The notes beneath the pieces were generated by a model that was given only the letters and a program-made list of their open reading frames with translations, did no database searches and was not told where the DNA came from. Positions 1-10,135 of a DNA stretch of 64,000 bases are shown here, one piece after another; the first letter of the stretch is position 1; the number at the start of each line of letters is the position of its first letter. The DNA comes from Paraburkholderia phytofirmans OLGA172 (GTDB taxonomy: Bacteria > Pseudomonadota > Gammaproteobacteria > Burkholderiales > Burkholderiaceae). Both the position numbers and the translations under genes were made by a program. The stretch is taken from assembly GCF_001634365.1 (NCBI RefSeq), contig NZ_CP014578.1, forward strand, positions 3,224,001 to 3,288,000, written 5' to 3'.

Positions 1-904
1 CATCGGCACGCAGCTCGATGTGAGCCAGGCCGAAACGCCGGTACCGGAATACGAGCGCCAGATCGATGCGATCGAGGAAAAGATCGCCCTCGGCCGCAAT
101 CAGATGGCCGCGCTGGCCGGCAAGGGTCCGGGCGCGGGCGACGCGATCCAGCGCCCGACGCTCTCGCTCGACAACGCACCCGCCGCTCTGCCAGGCGCGC
201 TGCCCGCGGATCTGATCGGCCATCGGCCGGACGTGGTCGCGGCGCGCTGGACGGTCGCGGCGCAAGCGCGCGGCATCGACGTCGCCAAGGCTGACTTCTA
301 TCCGGACATCAACCTGCTGGCGTCGATCGGCGGATATGCCGCAATGGGGCCGCTGTTCCAGTTCCTGAAGAACCCGTCGCATAGCTGGAGCGCGGGTCCG
401 GCGCTGTCGCTGCCGATCCTGGACGGCGGACGTCTGCGCTCGCAGCTCGGCGCGGCGTCGGCAGGCTACGACGAGGCGGTCGATCGCTATAACCAGTCGA
501 TCGTCGGCGCGCTGAAGGACATCTCCGATCAGGTGATCCGGATCCGTTCACTCGCAACCCAGGCGCAAGACGCCGACCGTTCGGTCGCAGCAGCTCGCAA
601 GAACTACGATCTGGCGCGCGAAGGGTATCGGCGCGGTTTGACCGACTATCTGAATGTCCTGATCGCGCAAAACCAGTTGTTGCACGCACAGGAAGGCGTC
701 GCGAAGATTCAGGCCGAGCGCCTCGGCGCGCATGCATCGCTGGTCACGGCTTTGGGCGGTGGACTCGACGAGCCGGCCAATGGTCCGAAGGCGAACGAGA
801 CGTTGCCGGCGCATGGGAAGGGCAACGCCTCGGCAGCCAGTTCGACCGCCGCGGCGAGCCCGAGCCACCCTTCCGTCAACGCCAGCGCCAGCGCGGCTGA
901 ATAA
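1..904 (+). CDS. NodT-type outer-membrane efflux channel, C-terminal part
   Basis: Partial gene running in from the left edge; the frame is open from base 2 and ends with TAA at 902-904, so about 300 residues of a protein usually near 500 are present. The stretch LPADLIGHRPDVVAARW followed by a VAKADFYPDINLLASIG segment is the repeated core typical of the NodT/TolC-like outer-membrane factors, which form trimeric channels for tripartite pumps. The C-terminal 40 residues are a low-complexity Ala/Ser tail. It lies 11 bases before a FUSC gene, then DUF1656 and HlyD genes, so it probably supplies the outer-membrane duct of one export machine. The N-terminal lipobox expected for this family would lie outside the window. 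Confidence 0.88.
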   Translation, partial: IGTQLDVSQAETPVPEYERQIDAIEEKIALGRNQMAALAGKGPGAGDAIQRPTLSLDNAPAALPGALPADLIGHRPDVVAARWTVAAQARGIDVAKADFYPDINLLASIGGYAAMGPLFQFLKNPSHSWSAGPALSLPILDGGRLRSQLGAASAGYDEAVDRYNQSIVGALKDISDQVIRIRSLATQAQDADRSVAAARKNYDLAREGYRRGLTDYLNVLIAQNQLLHAQEGVAKIQAERLGAHASLVTALGGGLDEPANGPKANETLPAHGKGNASAASSTAAASPSHPSVNASASAAE

Positions 905-915
905 GGAAGCCGATC

Positions 916-3126
916 ATGTCAGCCGCCCCCTCTCCCGGCTCGCGCCCGACATCGTTCGCCGCGCTCTACGCGGCCGCCGCCGACTGGGCGCGCACCGACG
1001 GCCTCACGTGGGTCTATCTGTTCAAAGCGCTCGCCGCCTGCTTTCTGGCGCTCGGCATCGCGATGAAACTCGACCTGCCGCAGCCGCGCACCGCGATGAC
1101 CACCGTGTTCATCGTGATGCAACCGCGAAGCGGGATGGTGTTCGCCAAGAGCTTCTACCGGATCTGCGGCACGCTGGTCGGCCTCGTCGTGATGCTGGCG
1201 TTGATCGGCCTGTTCGCGCAGCAGCCGGAACTGTTCATCGCCACGACCGCGATCTGGGTCGGCATCTGCACCGCGGGTGCCGCGCGCAATCGCAACTTCA
1301 AATCGTACGGATTCGTACTGGCCGGCTACACCGCCGCGCTGATCGGCATTCCCGCTTCACAGCATCCAGATGGCGCGTTTCTGAGCGCGCTTACGCGGGT
1401 GGCGGAAGTGGTGGTCGGCATCATCAGCGCGGGCGCCGTCAGCGGGCTGGTGTTTCCGCAGTTTGCCGGCTTGCTGATGCGCAGCACCGTGCGCGCGCGT
1501 TTCTCTGCGTTCGTCGAGTATGTGTCGGCCTCTTTGGCAGGCCGCAACGACCGCGCGCGGATCGAAGCAACCAACGCGGGCTTTGTCGCCGACATCGTCG
1601 GTTTCGAAGCGGCGCGCAGTGCCGCCGTGTTCGAAGGCCCCGATTCGCGGATGCGCAGCGGCCGTCTGGCGCGTCTGAACAGCGAGTTCATGGCCGCCTC
1701 GACGCGCTTTCACGCGTTGCATCAGCTGATGAACCGGCTGCGCGATACGAACACGAGCAGCGCGACCGTCGCGGTCGACGCACTGGAGCCGTACTTCAAG
1801 GAAATCGCCCCCCTGCTCGCGAAATCAGGCGAACCGGTGTTGAGCGCCGCGGATGCCACCCACTCCGCCGCGCAACTCGACGCGTACAAAGCGGAGCTGC
1901 CCAAGCGGGTGGGCGCGACACGCGCCGCACTGGAAACGCAGCCGGACGCACCGCTGCTCGACTTCGACACGGGTGCTGAACTGCTGCGCCGCTTCATCGA
2001 CGATCTGCACGCGTACGTGGCCACCTATGCGTCGCTTGCCGTCGACACGCACGAACGCGAGCGCTGGATCGAGCGCTACGAACCGAAGACGAACGCGATC
2101 GCCGCGGGCGTCGCCGGCCTGCGCGCGGCGATCGTCATGATGGCGCTCGGCGCATTCTGGATCGCGACCGCGTGGCCGAGCGGCTCGACCCTGACGTTGG
2201 CTGCCGCGGCGGTATGCGCGCTGGCGTCGTCGTCGCCGAATCCGAAGCGCACGGCGTTCCAGATGGCGGGCGGCACGCTGGTTGCCGCGGTGATGAGCAT
2301 GATCGTGGTGTACGGCGTGTATCCGCACATCGACGGCTTTCCGCTGCTGTGCGCCGCGCTCACGCCGTTCCTGCTGCTCGGCGTGTTCATGACGACGCGC
2401 CCGGCGCTGGCCGGCTACGGCGTCGGCTACTGCATCTTCTTCTGTTTTCTGGCCGGCCCGGACAACGTGATTCATTACGATCCGAGCGGCACCATTAACG
2501 ACGCGCTTGCGCTGGTGCTGTCGATGCTGGCATGCGTGATTGCCTTTGCCGTGCTGCTGCCGCCTTCGACGCCGTGGCTGCGCAACCGCATGCTGGCGGA
2601 CCTGCGCCGCCAGGTGGCGCTAGCGAGCCGTGCGGGCATGCGCCGGGTGCGTTCACGCTTCGAGAGCGGCACGCGCGATCTGATGTTCCAGATCAACGCG
2701 CTCGCGCAACACGAACCCGAGCTCAAGCGCGACACTCTGCGCTGGCTCTTCTCGGTGCTCGAAGTGGGCAATGCAATGATTGACTTGCGCCGCGAACTGG
2801 CGGCGCTGCCCGCCGACGCGCGCTACGCGAAGTCGATGCCGTGGCGCGTCAGATTGCGTGCGATGCGCGATGCGGTGACCGCGCTATTCGAACGGCCGCG
2901 TGCGGACCGCTTCGACCGCTCGCTCGCCGCCACCACCGATGCGATTGCCGCAGTTCAACTGATGCTGGCCACCTTCACGCCACCACGCGAGGAGCGGCAT
3001 CGGCTGCAACGCATTCTGAGTCAACTGCATTTCATTCGTACCGCGCTGCTCGATCCGCAATCGCCGCTTGAACCGCTAATGAGCGGACGTGCCGACGCGT
3101 CTGAAGGAGTTCGTCATGCCACGTGA
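916..3126 (+). CDS. FUSC-family inner-membrane efflux transporter (AaeB-like)
   Basis: A 736-residue protein with two blocks of hydrophobic helices, near residues 30-190 and 390-550, each followed by a long soluble region. This is the duplicated layout of fusaric acid resistance/aromatic acid exporter (FUSC/AaeB) proteins. The family exports aromatic carboxylic acids or related toxic organics across the inner membrane. The ATG at 916 is preceded by AAGGAAG at 903-909. The gene overlaps the following DUF1656 gene by 11 bases and sits between NodT-type channel and HlyD adaptor genes, the standard tripartite set. Substrate cannot be read from the sequence. Confidence 0.88.
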   Translation: MSAAPSPGSRPTSFAALYAAAADWARTDGLTWVYLFKALAACFLALGIAMKLDLPQPRTAMTTVFIVMQPRSGMVFAKSFYRICGTLVGLVVMLALIGLFAQQPELFIATTAIWVGICTAGAARNRNFKSYGFVLAGYTAALIGIPASQHPDGAFLSALTRVAEVVVGIISAGAVSGLVFPQFAGLLMRSTVRARFSAFVEYVSASLAGRNDRARIEATNAGFVADIVGFEAARSAAVFEGPDSRMRSGRLARLNSEFMAASTRFHALHQLMNRLRDTNTSSATVAVDALEPYFKEIAPLLAKSGEPVLSAADATHSAAQLDAYKAELPKRVGATRAALETQPDAPLLDFDTGAELLRRFIDDLHAYVATYASLAVDTHERERWIERYEPKTNAIAAGVAGLRAAIVMMALGAFWIATAWPSGSTLTLAAAAVCALASSSPNPKRTAFQMAGGTLVAAVMSMIVVYGVYPHIDGFPLLCAALTPFLLLGVFMTTRPALAGYGVGYCIFFCFLAGPDNVIHYDPSGTINDALALVLSMLACVIAFAVLLPPSTPWLRNRMLADLRRQVALASRAGMRRVRSRFESGTRDLMFQINALAQHEPELKRDTLRWLFSVLEVGNAMIDLRRELAALPADARYAKSMPWRVRLRAMRDAVTALFERPRADRFDRSLAATTDAIAAVQLMLATFTPPREERHRLQRILSQLHFIRTALLDPQSPLEPLMSGRADASEGVRHAT

Positions 3127-3316
3127 TATCGCCGTTTTCGACGCCTACGTGCCGGCCATCGTGCTGCTGTTTATCGCGGGCGCCGCGCTTACCTGGGTGT
3201 TGGACCGCGTGATTGCCTATACAGGCTTGTATCGCGTGGTGTGGCATCCGTCATTGTTCAGGGCCAGCTTGCTCGTCTGCGTGTGCGGCGTGCTCGGTCT
3301 CGCCGTTTATCGTTGA
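3116..3316 (+). CDS. DUF1656 small inner-membrane protein (AaeX-like)
   Basis: A 66-residue protein with two predicted membrane helices (VPAIVLLFIAGAALTWVLD and a C-terminal LLVCVCGVLGLAVY stretch), the size and layout of DUF1656/AaeX proteins that accompany FUSC exporters. I chose ATG 3116 because AAGGAG lies 7 bases upstream at 3103-3108. The start overlaps the end of the FUSC gene, suggesting translational coupling. The role of AaeX-type proteins is not settled; genetic linkage implies an accessory part of the same pump. Confidence 0.85.
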   Translation: MPRDIAVFDAYVPAIVLLFIAGAALTWVLDRVIAYTGLYRVVWHPSLFRASLLVCVCGVLGLAVYR

Positions 3317-3329
3317 TCAGAGTCGAAAC

Positions 3330-4190
3330 ATGACCATCCGAAATATTGTGGGCTTCGTCGCGACAGCCATTATTTTTATCGTCGCGATTTTGATTGGGCG
3401 CGTGTTGTGGGTTCATTACATGGATGAGCCGTGGACTCGCGATGGGCGCGTGCGTGCTGAGATTGTGAATGTGGCGCCGGATGTTTCAGGCGCGGTTGTG
3501 GATTTGCCTGTTAAGGACAATCAACTGGTGAAGAAGGGGGATCTGTTGATGCAGATCGATCCGTCGCACTATGCGATTGCTGTTGAGCAGGCACAAGCTG
3601 CTGTCGCTGCGCGTAAGGCCGAGTTGCAGATGAAGCGGGATGATGCGCAGCGGCGTGCGGATATGGACGCGTTGGTTGTGTCTACGGAGAGTCGTGAGAA
3701 TGCGACTCACACGGCTTCTGCTGCTGAGGCTTCTTATCAACAGGCGTTGGCTGCGCTCGATGCCGCCAAGCTGAATCTCGAGCGGACCCGGGTTGTCGCG
3801 CCGGTTGACGGGTATGTCACCAATCTGAATGTATTTCAGGGCGATTACGCTATTGCTGGGTCTGCCAAGCTGGCGATTGTCGATAGCCACTCGTTCTGGG
3901 TCTATGGGTATTTTGAGGAGACCAAGCTGCCTCATGTTCGCGTCGGCGATAAGGCCGAAGTCCGGTTGATGAGCGGCGGCACGCTGCAAGGGCATGTCGA
4001 GAGCATCTCTCGAGGGATCTATGATCGGGATAATCCTGAAAGCCGGGAGCTGCTGGCCGATGTGAATCCGACTTTCAACTGGGTTCGGTTGGCGCAGCGC
4101 GTGCCGGTGCGGGTGAAGATCGATTCCGTGCCTGACGGTGTTGTGCTTGCCGCTGGCATTACCTGTACCGTTGTTGTTAAGCCAAGCTGA
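3330..4190 (+). CDS. HlyD-family periplasmic adaptor (AaeA-like)
   Basis: A 286-residue membrane-fusion protein. It has an N-terminal membrane anchor (residues about 5-27), a lipoyl-like half motif with VKDNQLVKKGDLLMQIDP, an alpha-helical hairpin rich in Ala/Gln/Lys, the second half RTRVVAPVDGYV, then a beta-barrel. It should bridge the FUSC transporter and the NodT channel across the periplasm. ATG 3330 follows the DUF1656 stop by 13 bases; the upstream open frame has no better start. Codon use is odd: T- and G-ending codons dominate here, whereas the FUSC gene prefers C-ending codons. A copy of a dispersed repeat starts right after its stop codon. Confidence 0.9.
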   Translation: MTIRNIVGFVATAIIFIVAILIGRVLWVHYMDEPWTRDGRVRAEIVNVAPDVSGAVVDLPVKDNQLVKKGDLLMQIDPSHYAIAVEQAQAAVAARKAELQMKRDDAQRRADMDALVVSTESRENATHTASAAEASYQQALAALDAAKLNLERTRVVAPVDGYVTNLNVFQGDYAIAGSAKLAIVDSHSFWVYGYFEETKLPHVRVGDKAEVRLMSGGTLQGHVESISRGIYDRDNPESRELLADVNPTFNWVRLAQRVPVRVKIDSVPDGVVLAAGITCTVVVKPS

Positions 4191-4299
4191 GCGGTTTGCC
4201 TTCGCGGCGCACGTTGTCTGTGCGCCTGTGGCTTTGGCCTTTCCCTGATTTCTTATTGGTCTATTAGCGTCGCCCCCTGTGCGGGGGCAGCAGCTTCGC
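4191..4299 (+). repeat. Dispersed intergenic repeat, copy A
   Basis: The region directly after the HlyD stop contains GGTTTGCCTTCGCGGCGC, then TTGTCTGTGCGCCTG, and ends in TCTATTAGCGTCGCC followed by a CCCCC-TGTGC-GGGGG hairpin (4272-4288). The same ordered elements recur at 30281-30402, and the first half recurs at 13369-13407. The hairpin could also act on transcripts of either convergent gene, but no T-run follows it. Confidence 0.7.
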
Positions 4300-4355
4300 A
4301 TCGGCAGCGCTGCGCGCGCCGACACGCTGTCTCATTCGCGGGGTTTCGCCGTTTT

Positions 4356-6083
4356 TTATAGTCTGAACTTCCCGACCATCTGCTTCAGGCCGCGGGCCTG
4401 ATCATCCAGCGATCTCGCAGCCGCGGTAGCCTGCTCCACCAGCGCGGCGTTCTGCTGAGTCCCCGAATCCATCTGCGTTACCGCAAGGTTGATCTCCTCA
4501 ATCCCAGCACTCTGTTCGGAAGAAGCCGCCGAAATCTCACCCATGATGTCGGTCACGCGCTTCACCGCCTTAACGACTTCATCCATCGTCTGACCCGCAT
4601 CCTGGGCCAATATCGACCCGTTGCCCACTCGCTCCACCGACGTACTGATCAAGCCCTTGATCTCCTTGGCCGCAGCGGCGCTACGCTGAGCCAGATTCCG
4701 CACTTCAGCCGCGACAACAGAAAATCCGCGGCCTTCCTCGCCGGCCCGCGCTGCTTCCACCGCCGCGTTCAACGCGAGAATGTTGGTCTGGAATGCAATC
4801 CCCTCGATCACGCCGATGATGTCGCCAATGCTTCGCGCGCTGTCGTTGATCTCGTTCATCGTCGCCACCACGCGGCTCACTACGTCGCCGCCCTTCTCGG
4901 CGATCTCCGAGGCGTTGTTGGCGAGCATGCTCGCCTGCTTCGCATTGTCGGCGTTCTGCCGCACCGTCGAGGTCAACTGCTCCATGCTGCCCGCGGTCCG
5001 CTCCAGCGCCATCGCCTGCTGCTCGGTGCGCTGCGACAAGTCCAGATTGCCCATCGAGATTTCGCCCGACGCCATCGCAATCGCGTCCGCGCTGGATGCG
5101 ATGTCGGAGACCGTTGTCGCGAGGCCGCTTTGCATGTCGTGCAGCGCGTACAGCAGGCTCGACTTGTCCTTGCGCCCCAACGCGATCTGATTCGACAGAT
5201 CGCCCGCCGCGATCCGGCTGGCAATCTCCTTTGCGTACGCCGGCTCGCCGCCGAGCTGGCCGGCAAGGCGTCGCACCACCCACTCGCCAATGCCGAACGC
5301 GAGCGCAATCAGCGCGACCGTCATCACCGCAATCATCACAAACGACGAATGGAAGATAAAACCCGACGCCTCGATGGTCGCCTTCGCGGCCGTGCTGCGT
5401 TGGGCGACGAGTTCGTCGACGAGTTTTTCGAGCTTGCCGGTCTCGACCAGCAGCGAAACGTCCTGTGTGCCGACCTGCCAGTTCATCTGCGAAAGATCGA
5501 GCGGCTGCGCTTTCACGAGCGTCACGAAGTCACGCAAGTGGCCGCTCCACACCGCGACGGCAGCGGCAAACTTCTTCTGCTGGTCGACCGCCTTCGCGTC
5601 GGATGTGTCGACGTACTGCTGCAGCGTGCCGAGTTCCGTGGCGAGACCGCTCAAACCCTTGTCGATGTCGGCGCCGAGATCGTCGCGCTCCTTGGCGGTG
5701 GTCGCGGTGAGCAGCATCTTTTGCGCGCGGCTGGCGCGCAGCATGTGACCACGCGCCTCTTCGGCCGCGCGGCTCGCCACGTGGCCCTGGTCGTAGATCG
5801 ATTGCGCCGAGGCGTTCAGGCGGCTGATCTGGGTCAGCGAAAACACACCGATCGCGAGCGTGCCGATCAGCAACACGGCAAACGCAAGCCGCAGCATCGC
5901 CTTCACCGACAGGCCGTTGAGCCGCACGGCACGCGAGCGGCTGCCCTGTCCACGCGATGGCGACGGCTTGCCCGCCGCGTCCCCTTCCGGTACGAACCCC
6001 ACGCCCGTCTGGCCGTCCAGCGAAACTGCTTTCATATTCCTCGTCCCCGCGTATCGCACTGCCGAAAAGGTCGGTTCCGGCAT
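4356..6083 (-). CDS. Methyl-accepting chemotaxis protein
   Basis: A 575-residue transmembrane chemoreceptor. It has a cytosolic N-terminal extension of about 60 residues, TM1 about 64-84, a four-helix-type periplasmic sensor, TM2 about 248-268, a HAMP-like linker, and a cytoplasmic coiled coil. The hairpin tip, with [20 protein letters not shown], spans residues about 428-447 and binds CheA/CheW. The C terminus ends MVGKFRL, so the NWETF-type tether for CheR/CheB seen in enteric receptors is absent. ATG 6083 has GGAGAG about 11 bases upstream; ATG 6035 is an alternative that would shorten the extension by 16 residues. The gene stands alone and the ligand is unknown. Confidence 0.93.
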   Translation of the reverse strand: MPEPTFSAVRYAGTRNMKAVSLDGQTGVGFVPEGDAAGKPSPSRGQGSRSRAVRLNGLSVKAMLRLAFAVLLIGTLAIGVFSLTQISRLNASAQSIYDQGHVASRAAEEARGHMLRASRAQKMLLTATTAKERDDLGADIDKGLSGLATELGTLQQYVDTSDAKAVDQQKKFAAAVAVWSGHLRDFVTLVKAQPLDLSQMNWQVGTQDVSLLVETGKLEKLVDELVAQRSTAAKATIEASGFIFHSSFVMIAVMTVALIALAFGIGEWVVRRLAGQLGGEPAYAKEIASRIAAGDLSNQIALGRKDKSSLLYALHDMQSGLATTVSDIASSADAIAMASGEISMGNLDLSQRTEQQAMALERTAGSMEQLTSTVRQNADNAKQASMLANNASEIAEKGGDVVSRVVATMNEINDSARSIGDIIGVIEGIAFQTNILALNAAVEAARAGEEGRGFSVVAAEVRNLAQRSAAAAKEIKGLISTSVERVGNGSILAQDAGQTMDEVVKAVKRVTDIMGEISAASSEQSAGIEEINLAVTQMDSGTQQNAALVEQATAAARSLDDQARGLKQMVGKFRL

Positions 6084-6545
6084 TCATGCCTATCTCTCCG
6101 GGTCTACGGCATAAACGTCTGCGATCTTTAATACCGCTCGCGTCATGCCGACCGTCGCGCCCGGTCCTCGACGCATCGCTTTGTAAGCTTCGCGCCCGCG
6201 ACCGTTTTATACATGGCCAAAAATCGCCGAACTGCTTTTATCAGAGGACTTGCCAACCATGCGTGGTAATGGCAACACACTCGCGGCGAGCACCGCCGCA
6301 GTGCACCAGTCGCCCAATTTCAGCGCAACCGTATCGCCCGGATAGACCGACCAGTGTCCGATTCGCGACAAAACTTGTCCTTACATTTCATCGAAGCCAC
6401 ATTAAACTTCGACAAATAGCTGACAACGCTGGACGCCGCGTCGAAATGACGCATCAGTCGAACAGGCAAGCGAACACGAAGAACGACGACGCGCCGGCAG
6501 CCTGAAATCATGACCTTCCACCCTCTCCTCACTCTCAACTAGCGT
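6084..6545. other. Divergent intergenic region, chemoreceptor / MFS gene
   Basis: This 462-base spacer must hold the promoters of both divergent genes. It is less GC-rich than its flanks around 6190-6430. I see no convincing sigma-70 or flagellar sigma-28 promoter pair, no RNA gene and no credible small ORF. The MFS gene start at 6546 has no recognisable Shine-Dalgarno sequence. Confidence 0.5.
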
Positions 6546-7823
6546 ATGGAAACGAGCCTCGATAAAAGCGCCCTCGCCGGCGCCTCAACCGCTCCCGCCA
6601 GTGCTGCCAACCTCGCTGCCAACCCGGCTGCCACAGCGCCGGCCGCTAAAGTCCAGCGCACGGTCTACTCCGTGCTGGGCGCGATCAGCTTTTCGCACCT
6701 GCTCAACGACATGATCCAGTCGTTGATTCTGGCGATCTACCCGATGCTGAAAGACAACTTTTCGCTGTCGTTCGGGCAGATCGGCCTGATTACGCTGACC
6801 TACCAGATCACCGCGTCGCTGCTGCAGCCGCTGGTCGGCAGCTATACCGACAAGCATCCGAAGCCGTATTCGCTGCCCGTCGGCATGGGCTTCACGCTCG
6901 CCGGCCTGCTGCTGATGTCGGTCGCGCCGAGTTTCGGCGTGCTGCTGGTCGCGGCGGCGCTGGTCGGCTGCGGCTCGTCGGTGTTCCATCCGGAATCGTC
7001 GCGGGTGGCGCGCATGGCCTCGGGCGGCCGCCACGGTCTGGCGCAGTCGCTGTTCCAGGTGGGCGGCAATGCGGGTTCGTCGCTCGGGCCCTTGCTCGCC
7101 GCGTTGATCGTGATTCCGCACGGCCAGCGCAGCATCGCGTGGTTCTCGGTGGCGGCGCTGGTCGCGATCGTCGTGCTCGCGCAGATCGGCCGCTGGTACA
7201 AGCAGCATCCCGCCGTGAAGAAGGCGCGCAGCCAGACCGGTCACGCGACGCTGTCGCGCAACCAGGTCATGTTCGCGATGGGCGTGCTGATGCTGCTGGT
7301 GTTCTCGAAGTACTTTTACCTCGCCAGCATCAACAGCTATTTCACGTTCTATCTGATCGACAAGTTCCATCTGCCGGTGCAGGCCGCGCAGGTCCATCTG
7401 TTCGTGTTCCTCGCGGCAGTCGCGGCAGGCACGGTGATCGGTGGTCCGATTGGCGACCGGATCGGTCGCAAGTATGTGATCTGGGTGTCGATCCTCGGCG
7501 TTGCGCCGTTCACGCTGCTTCTGCCGTACGCCAACCTGTTCTGGACCGGCGTGCTGACGGTGATCATCGGTATCGTGCTGGCTTCGGCGTTCTCGGCGAT
7601 CCTCGTCTATGCGCAGGAACTGATCCCCGGCAAGGTGGGGATGATCGCGGGCCTCTTCTTCGGTTTCGCGTTCGGCATGGGCGGGATCGGCGCTGCCGTG
7701 CTCGGGCAGTTGGCCGACGCCACCAGCATCACCTATGTGTACAAGGTCTGCTCGTTCCTGCCGCTGATCGGCGTGCTGACGGTGTTTCTGCCGGATGTCG
7801 AAGGCAAGCGCGCGAAAGCGTGA
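6546..7823 (+). CDS. MFS exporter, fosmidomycin-resistance (Fsr) type
   Basis: A 425-residue major facilitator with about 12 hydrophobic helices. After a variable Ala-rich N-terminal 35 residues, the sequence SFSHLLNDMIQSLILAIYPM is the signature opening of the Fsr family. The A-loop motif GPIGDRIGRKYVIW lies between helices 8 and 9. Fsr proteins are proton-driven drug exporters of the inner membrane; the natural substrate is usually unknown. The gene is single, between a chemoreceptor and prpE, and is followed by a strong terminator. ATG 6546 is the first start in frame but lacks a clear ribosome-binding site. Confidence 0.9.
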   Translation: METSLDKSALAGASTAPASAANLAANPAATAPAAKVQRTVYSVLGAISFSHLLNDMIQSLILAIYPMLKDNFSLSFGQIGLITLTYQITASLLQPLVGSYTDKHPKPYSLPVGMGFTLAGLLLMSVAPSFGVLLVAAALVGCGSSVFHPESSRVARMASGGRHGLAQSLFQVGGNAGSSLGPLLAALIVIPHGQRSIAWFSVAALVAIVVLAQIGRWYKQHPAVKKARSQTGHATLSRNQVMFAMGVLMLLVFSKYFYLASINSYFTFYLIDKFHLPVQAAQVHLFVFLAAVAAGTVIGGPIGDRIGRKYVIWVSILGVAPFTLLLPYANLFWTGVLTVIIGIVLASAFSAILVYAQELIPGKVGMIAGLFFGFAFGMGGIGAAVLGQLADATSITYVYKVCSFLPLIGVLTVFLPDVEGKRAKA

Positions 7824-7847
7824 TGCGCTTCGCCGGAAGTGGATGAG

Positions 7848-7871
7848 AAAAAGGCGCTGCGGCGCCTTTTT
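7848..7871 (+). terminator. Rho-independent terminator after the MFS gene
   Basis: A perfect 10-bp stem, AAAAAGGCGC (7848-7857) with GCGCCTTTTT (7862-7871), closes a TGCG tetraloop and is followed by CTTT. It lies 24 bases past the MFS stop codon and should end that transcript. The A/T ends make it potentially bidirectional. The remainder of the spacer up to the prpE start at 8125 holds nothing else I can support. Confidence 0.85.
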
Positions 7872-8124
7872 CTTTGGAGCGACGGGTTTGCCGGCGGTCT
7901 TTGCGTGGATTGCACAGCACGGCACGGCCGTCGCCGCAGCTTTAGTCCAGTCGGCCCGGCGTCGCGCCATGCCGGGTGCAGTGGCGCTCATGGTGAACCC
8001 GCGTTGCCCGCACAGCGGCGCGTGCACTATGCTTGTGCGGACGTACGCACTGCTTTCTCGCCACGCCCACGCCTGCCGTACGACTCGACATCCATCCACT
8101 CACGCAGCCGAAGGATCGCCGCCG

Positions 8125-10029
8125 ATGACCCCCTATCGCGACTTCCACCGCCGTTCGATCGAGCAACCCGAGGCATTCTGGCGTGAACAGGCGCAGCGGA
8201 TTCATTGGCAAACGCCGTTCGATACGGTGCTCGACCGCTCCAATCCGCCGTTCGCTCGCTGGTTCGTCGGCGGCCGCACGAACCTGTGCCATAACGCGGT
8301 GGACCGGCATCTGGCCGAGCGGGCGCAGCAGAATGCGCTGGTGTATGTGTCGACGGAAACCGGCATCGAACGGCGTTACACCTACGCCGAGCTGTATGAG
8401 GAAATCAACCGCATGGCCGCGGTGATGCGCTCGCTGGGCGTCAAGCGCGGCGACGTCGTGCTGCTCTATCTGCCGATGATCCCCGAAGCGCTGTTCGCGA
8501 TGCTCGCGTGCGCGCGGCTCGGCGCGATTCACTCGGTGGTGTTCGGCGGCTTTGCGGCTCACAACCTGGCAGCGCGCATCGACGATGCGAAACCTGTGCT
8601 GGTCGTGACCGCCGACGCTGGCGCACGCGGCGGCAAGGTGATCGAGTACACGCCGCTAGTGGACGAGGCGCTCGCGCGAGCGACCCACAAGACGCCGCAC
8701 GTGCTGCTGATCGATCGGCAACTCGCGCCCGAACGCCTGAACGCGAGCTACCTCGTCGCCTACGAGCCGCTGCGCGAACAGTTTTTCGATGCGCGCGTGT
8801 CATGCGAATGGCTCGAATCGAACGAGCCGTCGTATGTGCTGTACACCTCGGGCACCACCGGCAAGCCGAAGGGCGTGCAGCGCGACGTCGGCGGCTATGC
8901 GGTGGCGCTGGCGGCATCGATGGAACACATCTTTCAGGGCAAGCCCGGCGACACGATGTTTACCGCGTCGGACGTGGGCTGGGTGGTCGGCCATAGCTAC
9001 ATCGTCTATGCACCGCTGATTGCGGGCCTCACTACCGTGATGTACGAAGGCACGCCGATTCGTCCAGACGGCGGCATCTGGTGGCGCCTGGTCGAACACC
9101 ACAAGATCAATCTGATGTTCACCGCGCCGACTGCGTTGCGCGTGTTGAAAAAGCAGGACCCGGCGCTGCTGAAAAAATCCGATCTGTCGAGCCTGCGCGC
9201 GCTGTTCCTCGCCGGCGAGCCGCTCGACGAACCGACCGCCACATGGATCGCCGACGCGCTCGGCAAACCCGTGATCGACAACTACTGGCAGACCGAAACC
9301 GGCTGGCCGATGCTGGCGATTCCGCGCGGCGTCGAAGCGCTGCCCACCAAGCTCGGTTCGCCGGGCGTGCCGTCGGCCGGTTTCAATCTGACCTTGCGTA
9401 ACGAACTGACGGGCGAGCCCTGCCCGACGGGCGAAAAAGGCGTGCTCACGCTGGAATATCCGCTGCCGCCGGGCTGCATGTCGACGGTGTGGGGCGACGA
9501 CAAGCGCTTTATCGGCACGTACTGGTCGAGCGTTCCGAACCAGCAGGTCTACTCGACCTTCGACTGGGGCATTCAGGATGAGGACGGTTATGTGACGATC
9601 CTCGGCCGCACTGACGACGTGATCAACGTCGCCGGCCATCGGCTCGGCACGCGCGAGATCGAGGAAGCGTTGTCGAGCCACGCGGCGGTCGCGGAAGTGG
9701 CGGTGGTCGGCGTGACAGATGCGCTGAAGGGTCAGGCGGCAATGGCCTTCGTGGTGCTGCGCGACGCGCAAGCTTATGCGAGCGAGAAGGCGCGGGCGAA
9801 GCTGGAAGCCGAACTCACGGCAACGGTCGACCGCCAGCTCGGCGCGATTGCGCGGCCGGCGCGCGTGGTGGTGGTATCGATGCTGCCGAAGACGCGCTCG
9901 GGCAAGCTGTTACGCCGCGCGATTGCGGCGCTGGCCGAAGGACGCGAACCGGGCGATCTGCCGACGATCGAGGATCCGGCGGCGCTGCAGCAGGTGCGGG
10001 AGGCGCTGGGGGATTCAACGAAGCACTAG
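8125..10029 (+). CDS. prpE: Propionyl-CoA synthetase
   Basis: A 634-residue acyl-adenylate-forming enzyme that should convert propionate, ATP and CoA to propionyl-CoA, feeding the methylcitrate cycle. The N terminus MTPYRDFHRRSIEQPEAFW is typical of PrpE. The P-loop-like motif YTSGTTGKPKGVQRD is near residues 243-257, and the C-terminal lid carries KTRSGKLLRR with the acylation-regulated catalytic lysine. The start at 8125 gives the usual family length and has AAGGA at 8111-8115; the frame is open further upstream but that part crosses the preceding terminator. The gene is isolated from prpBCD here. Acetyl-CoA synthetase paralogues are similar, but the N terminus favours PrpE. Confidence 0.9.
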   Translation: MTPYRDFHRRSIEQPEAFWREQAQRIHWQTPFDTVLDRSNPPFARWFVGGRTNLCHNAVDRHLAERAQQNALVYVSTETGIERRYTYAELYEEINRMAAVMRSLGVKRGDVVLLYLPMIPEALFAMLACARLGAIHSVVFGGFAAHNLAARIDDAKPVLVVTADAGARGGKVIEYTPLVDEALARATHKTPHVLLIDRQLAPERLNASYLVAYEPLREQFFDARVSCEWLESNEPSYVLYTSGTTGKPKGVQRDVGGYAVALAASMEHIFQGKPGDTMFTASDVGWVVGHSYIVYAPLIAGLTTVMYEGTPIRPDGGIWWRLVEHHKINLMFTAPTALRVLKKQDPALLKKSDLSSLRALFLAGEPLDEPTATWIADALGKPVIDNYWQTETGWPMLAIPRGVEALPTKLGSPGVPSAGFNLTLRNELTGEPCPTGEKGVLTLEYPLPPGCMSTVWGDDKRFIGTYWSSVPNQQVYSTFDWGIQDEDGYVTILGRTDDVINVAGHRLGTREIEEALSSHAAVAEVAVVGVTDALKGQAAMAFVVLRDAQAYASEKARAKLEAELTATVDRQLGAIARPARVVVVSMLPKTRSGKLLRRAIAALAEGREPGDLPTIEDPAALQQVREALGDSTKH

Positions 10030-10135
10030 CGAGCGGCGAGGCTGATCGTGCGGTGAAAGGGCGACGCAGTCATGCGCCGCTCATTCGTGTGACTGCCGGC
10101 TGATCAGCGCCCTGCGCGCGCCAACGGCGAACATG

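Noticed and set aside
6190..6260. Flagellar sigma-28 promoter for the chemoreceptor gene
   Set aside because: A TAAA word occurs on the minus strand but no GCCGATAA-like element at the right distance.
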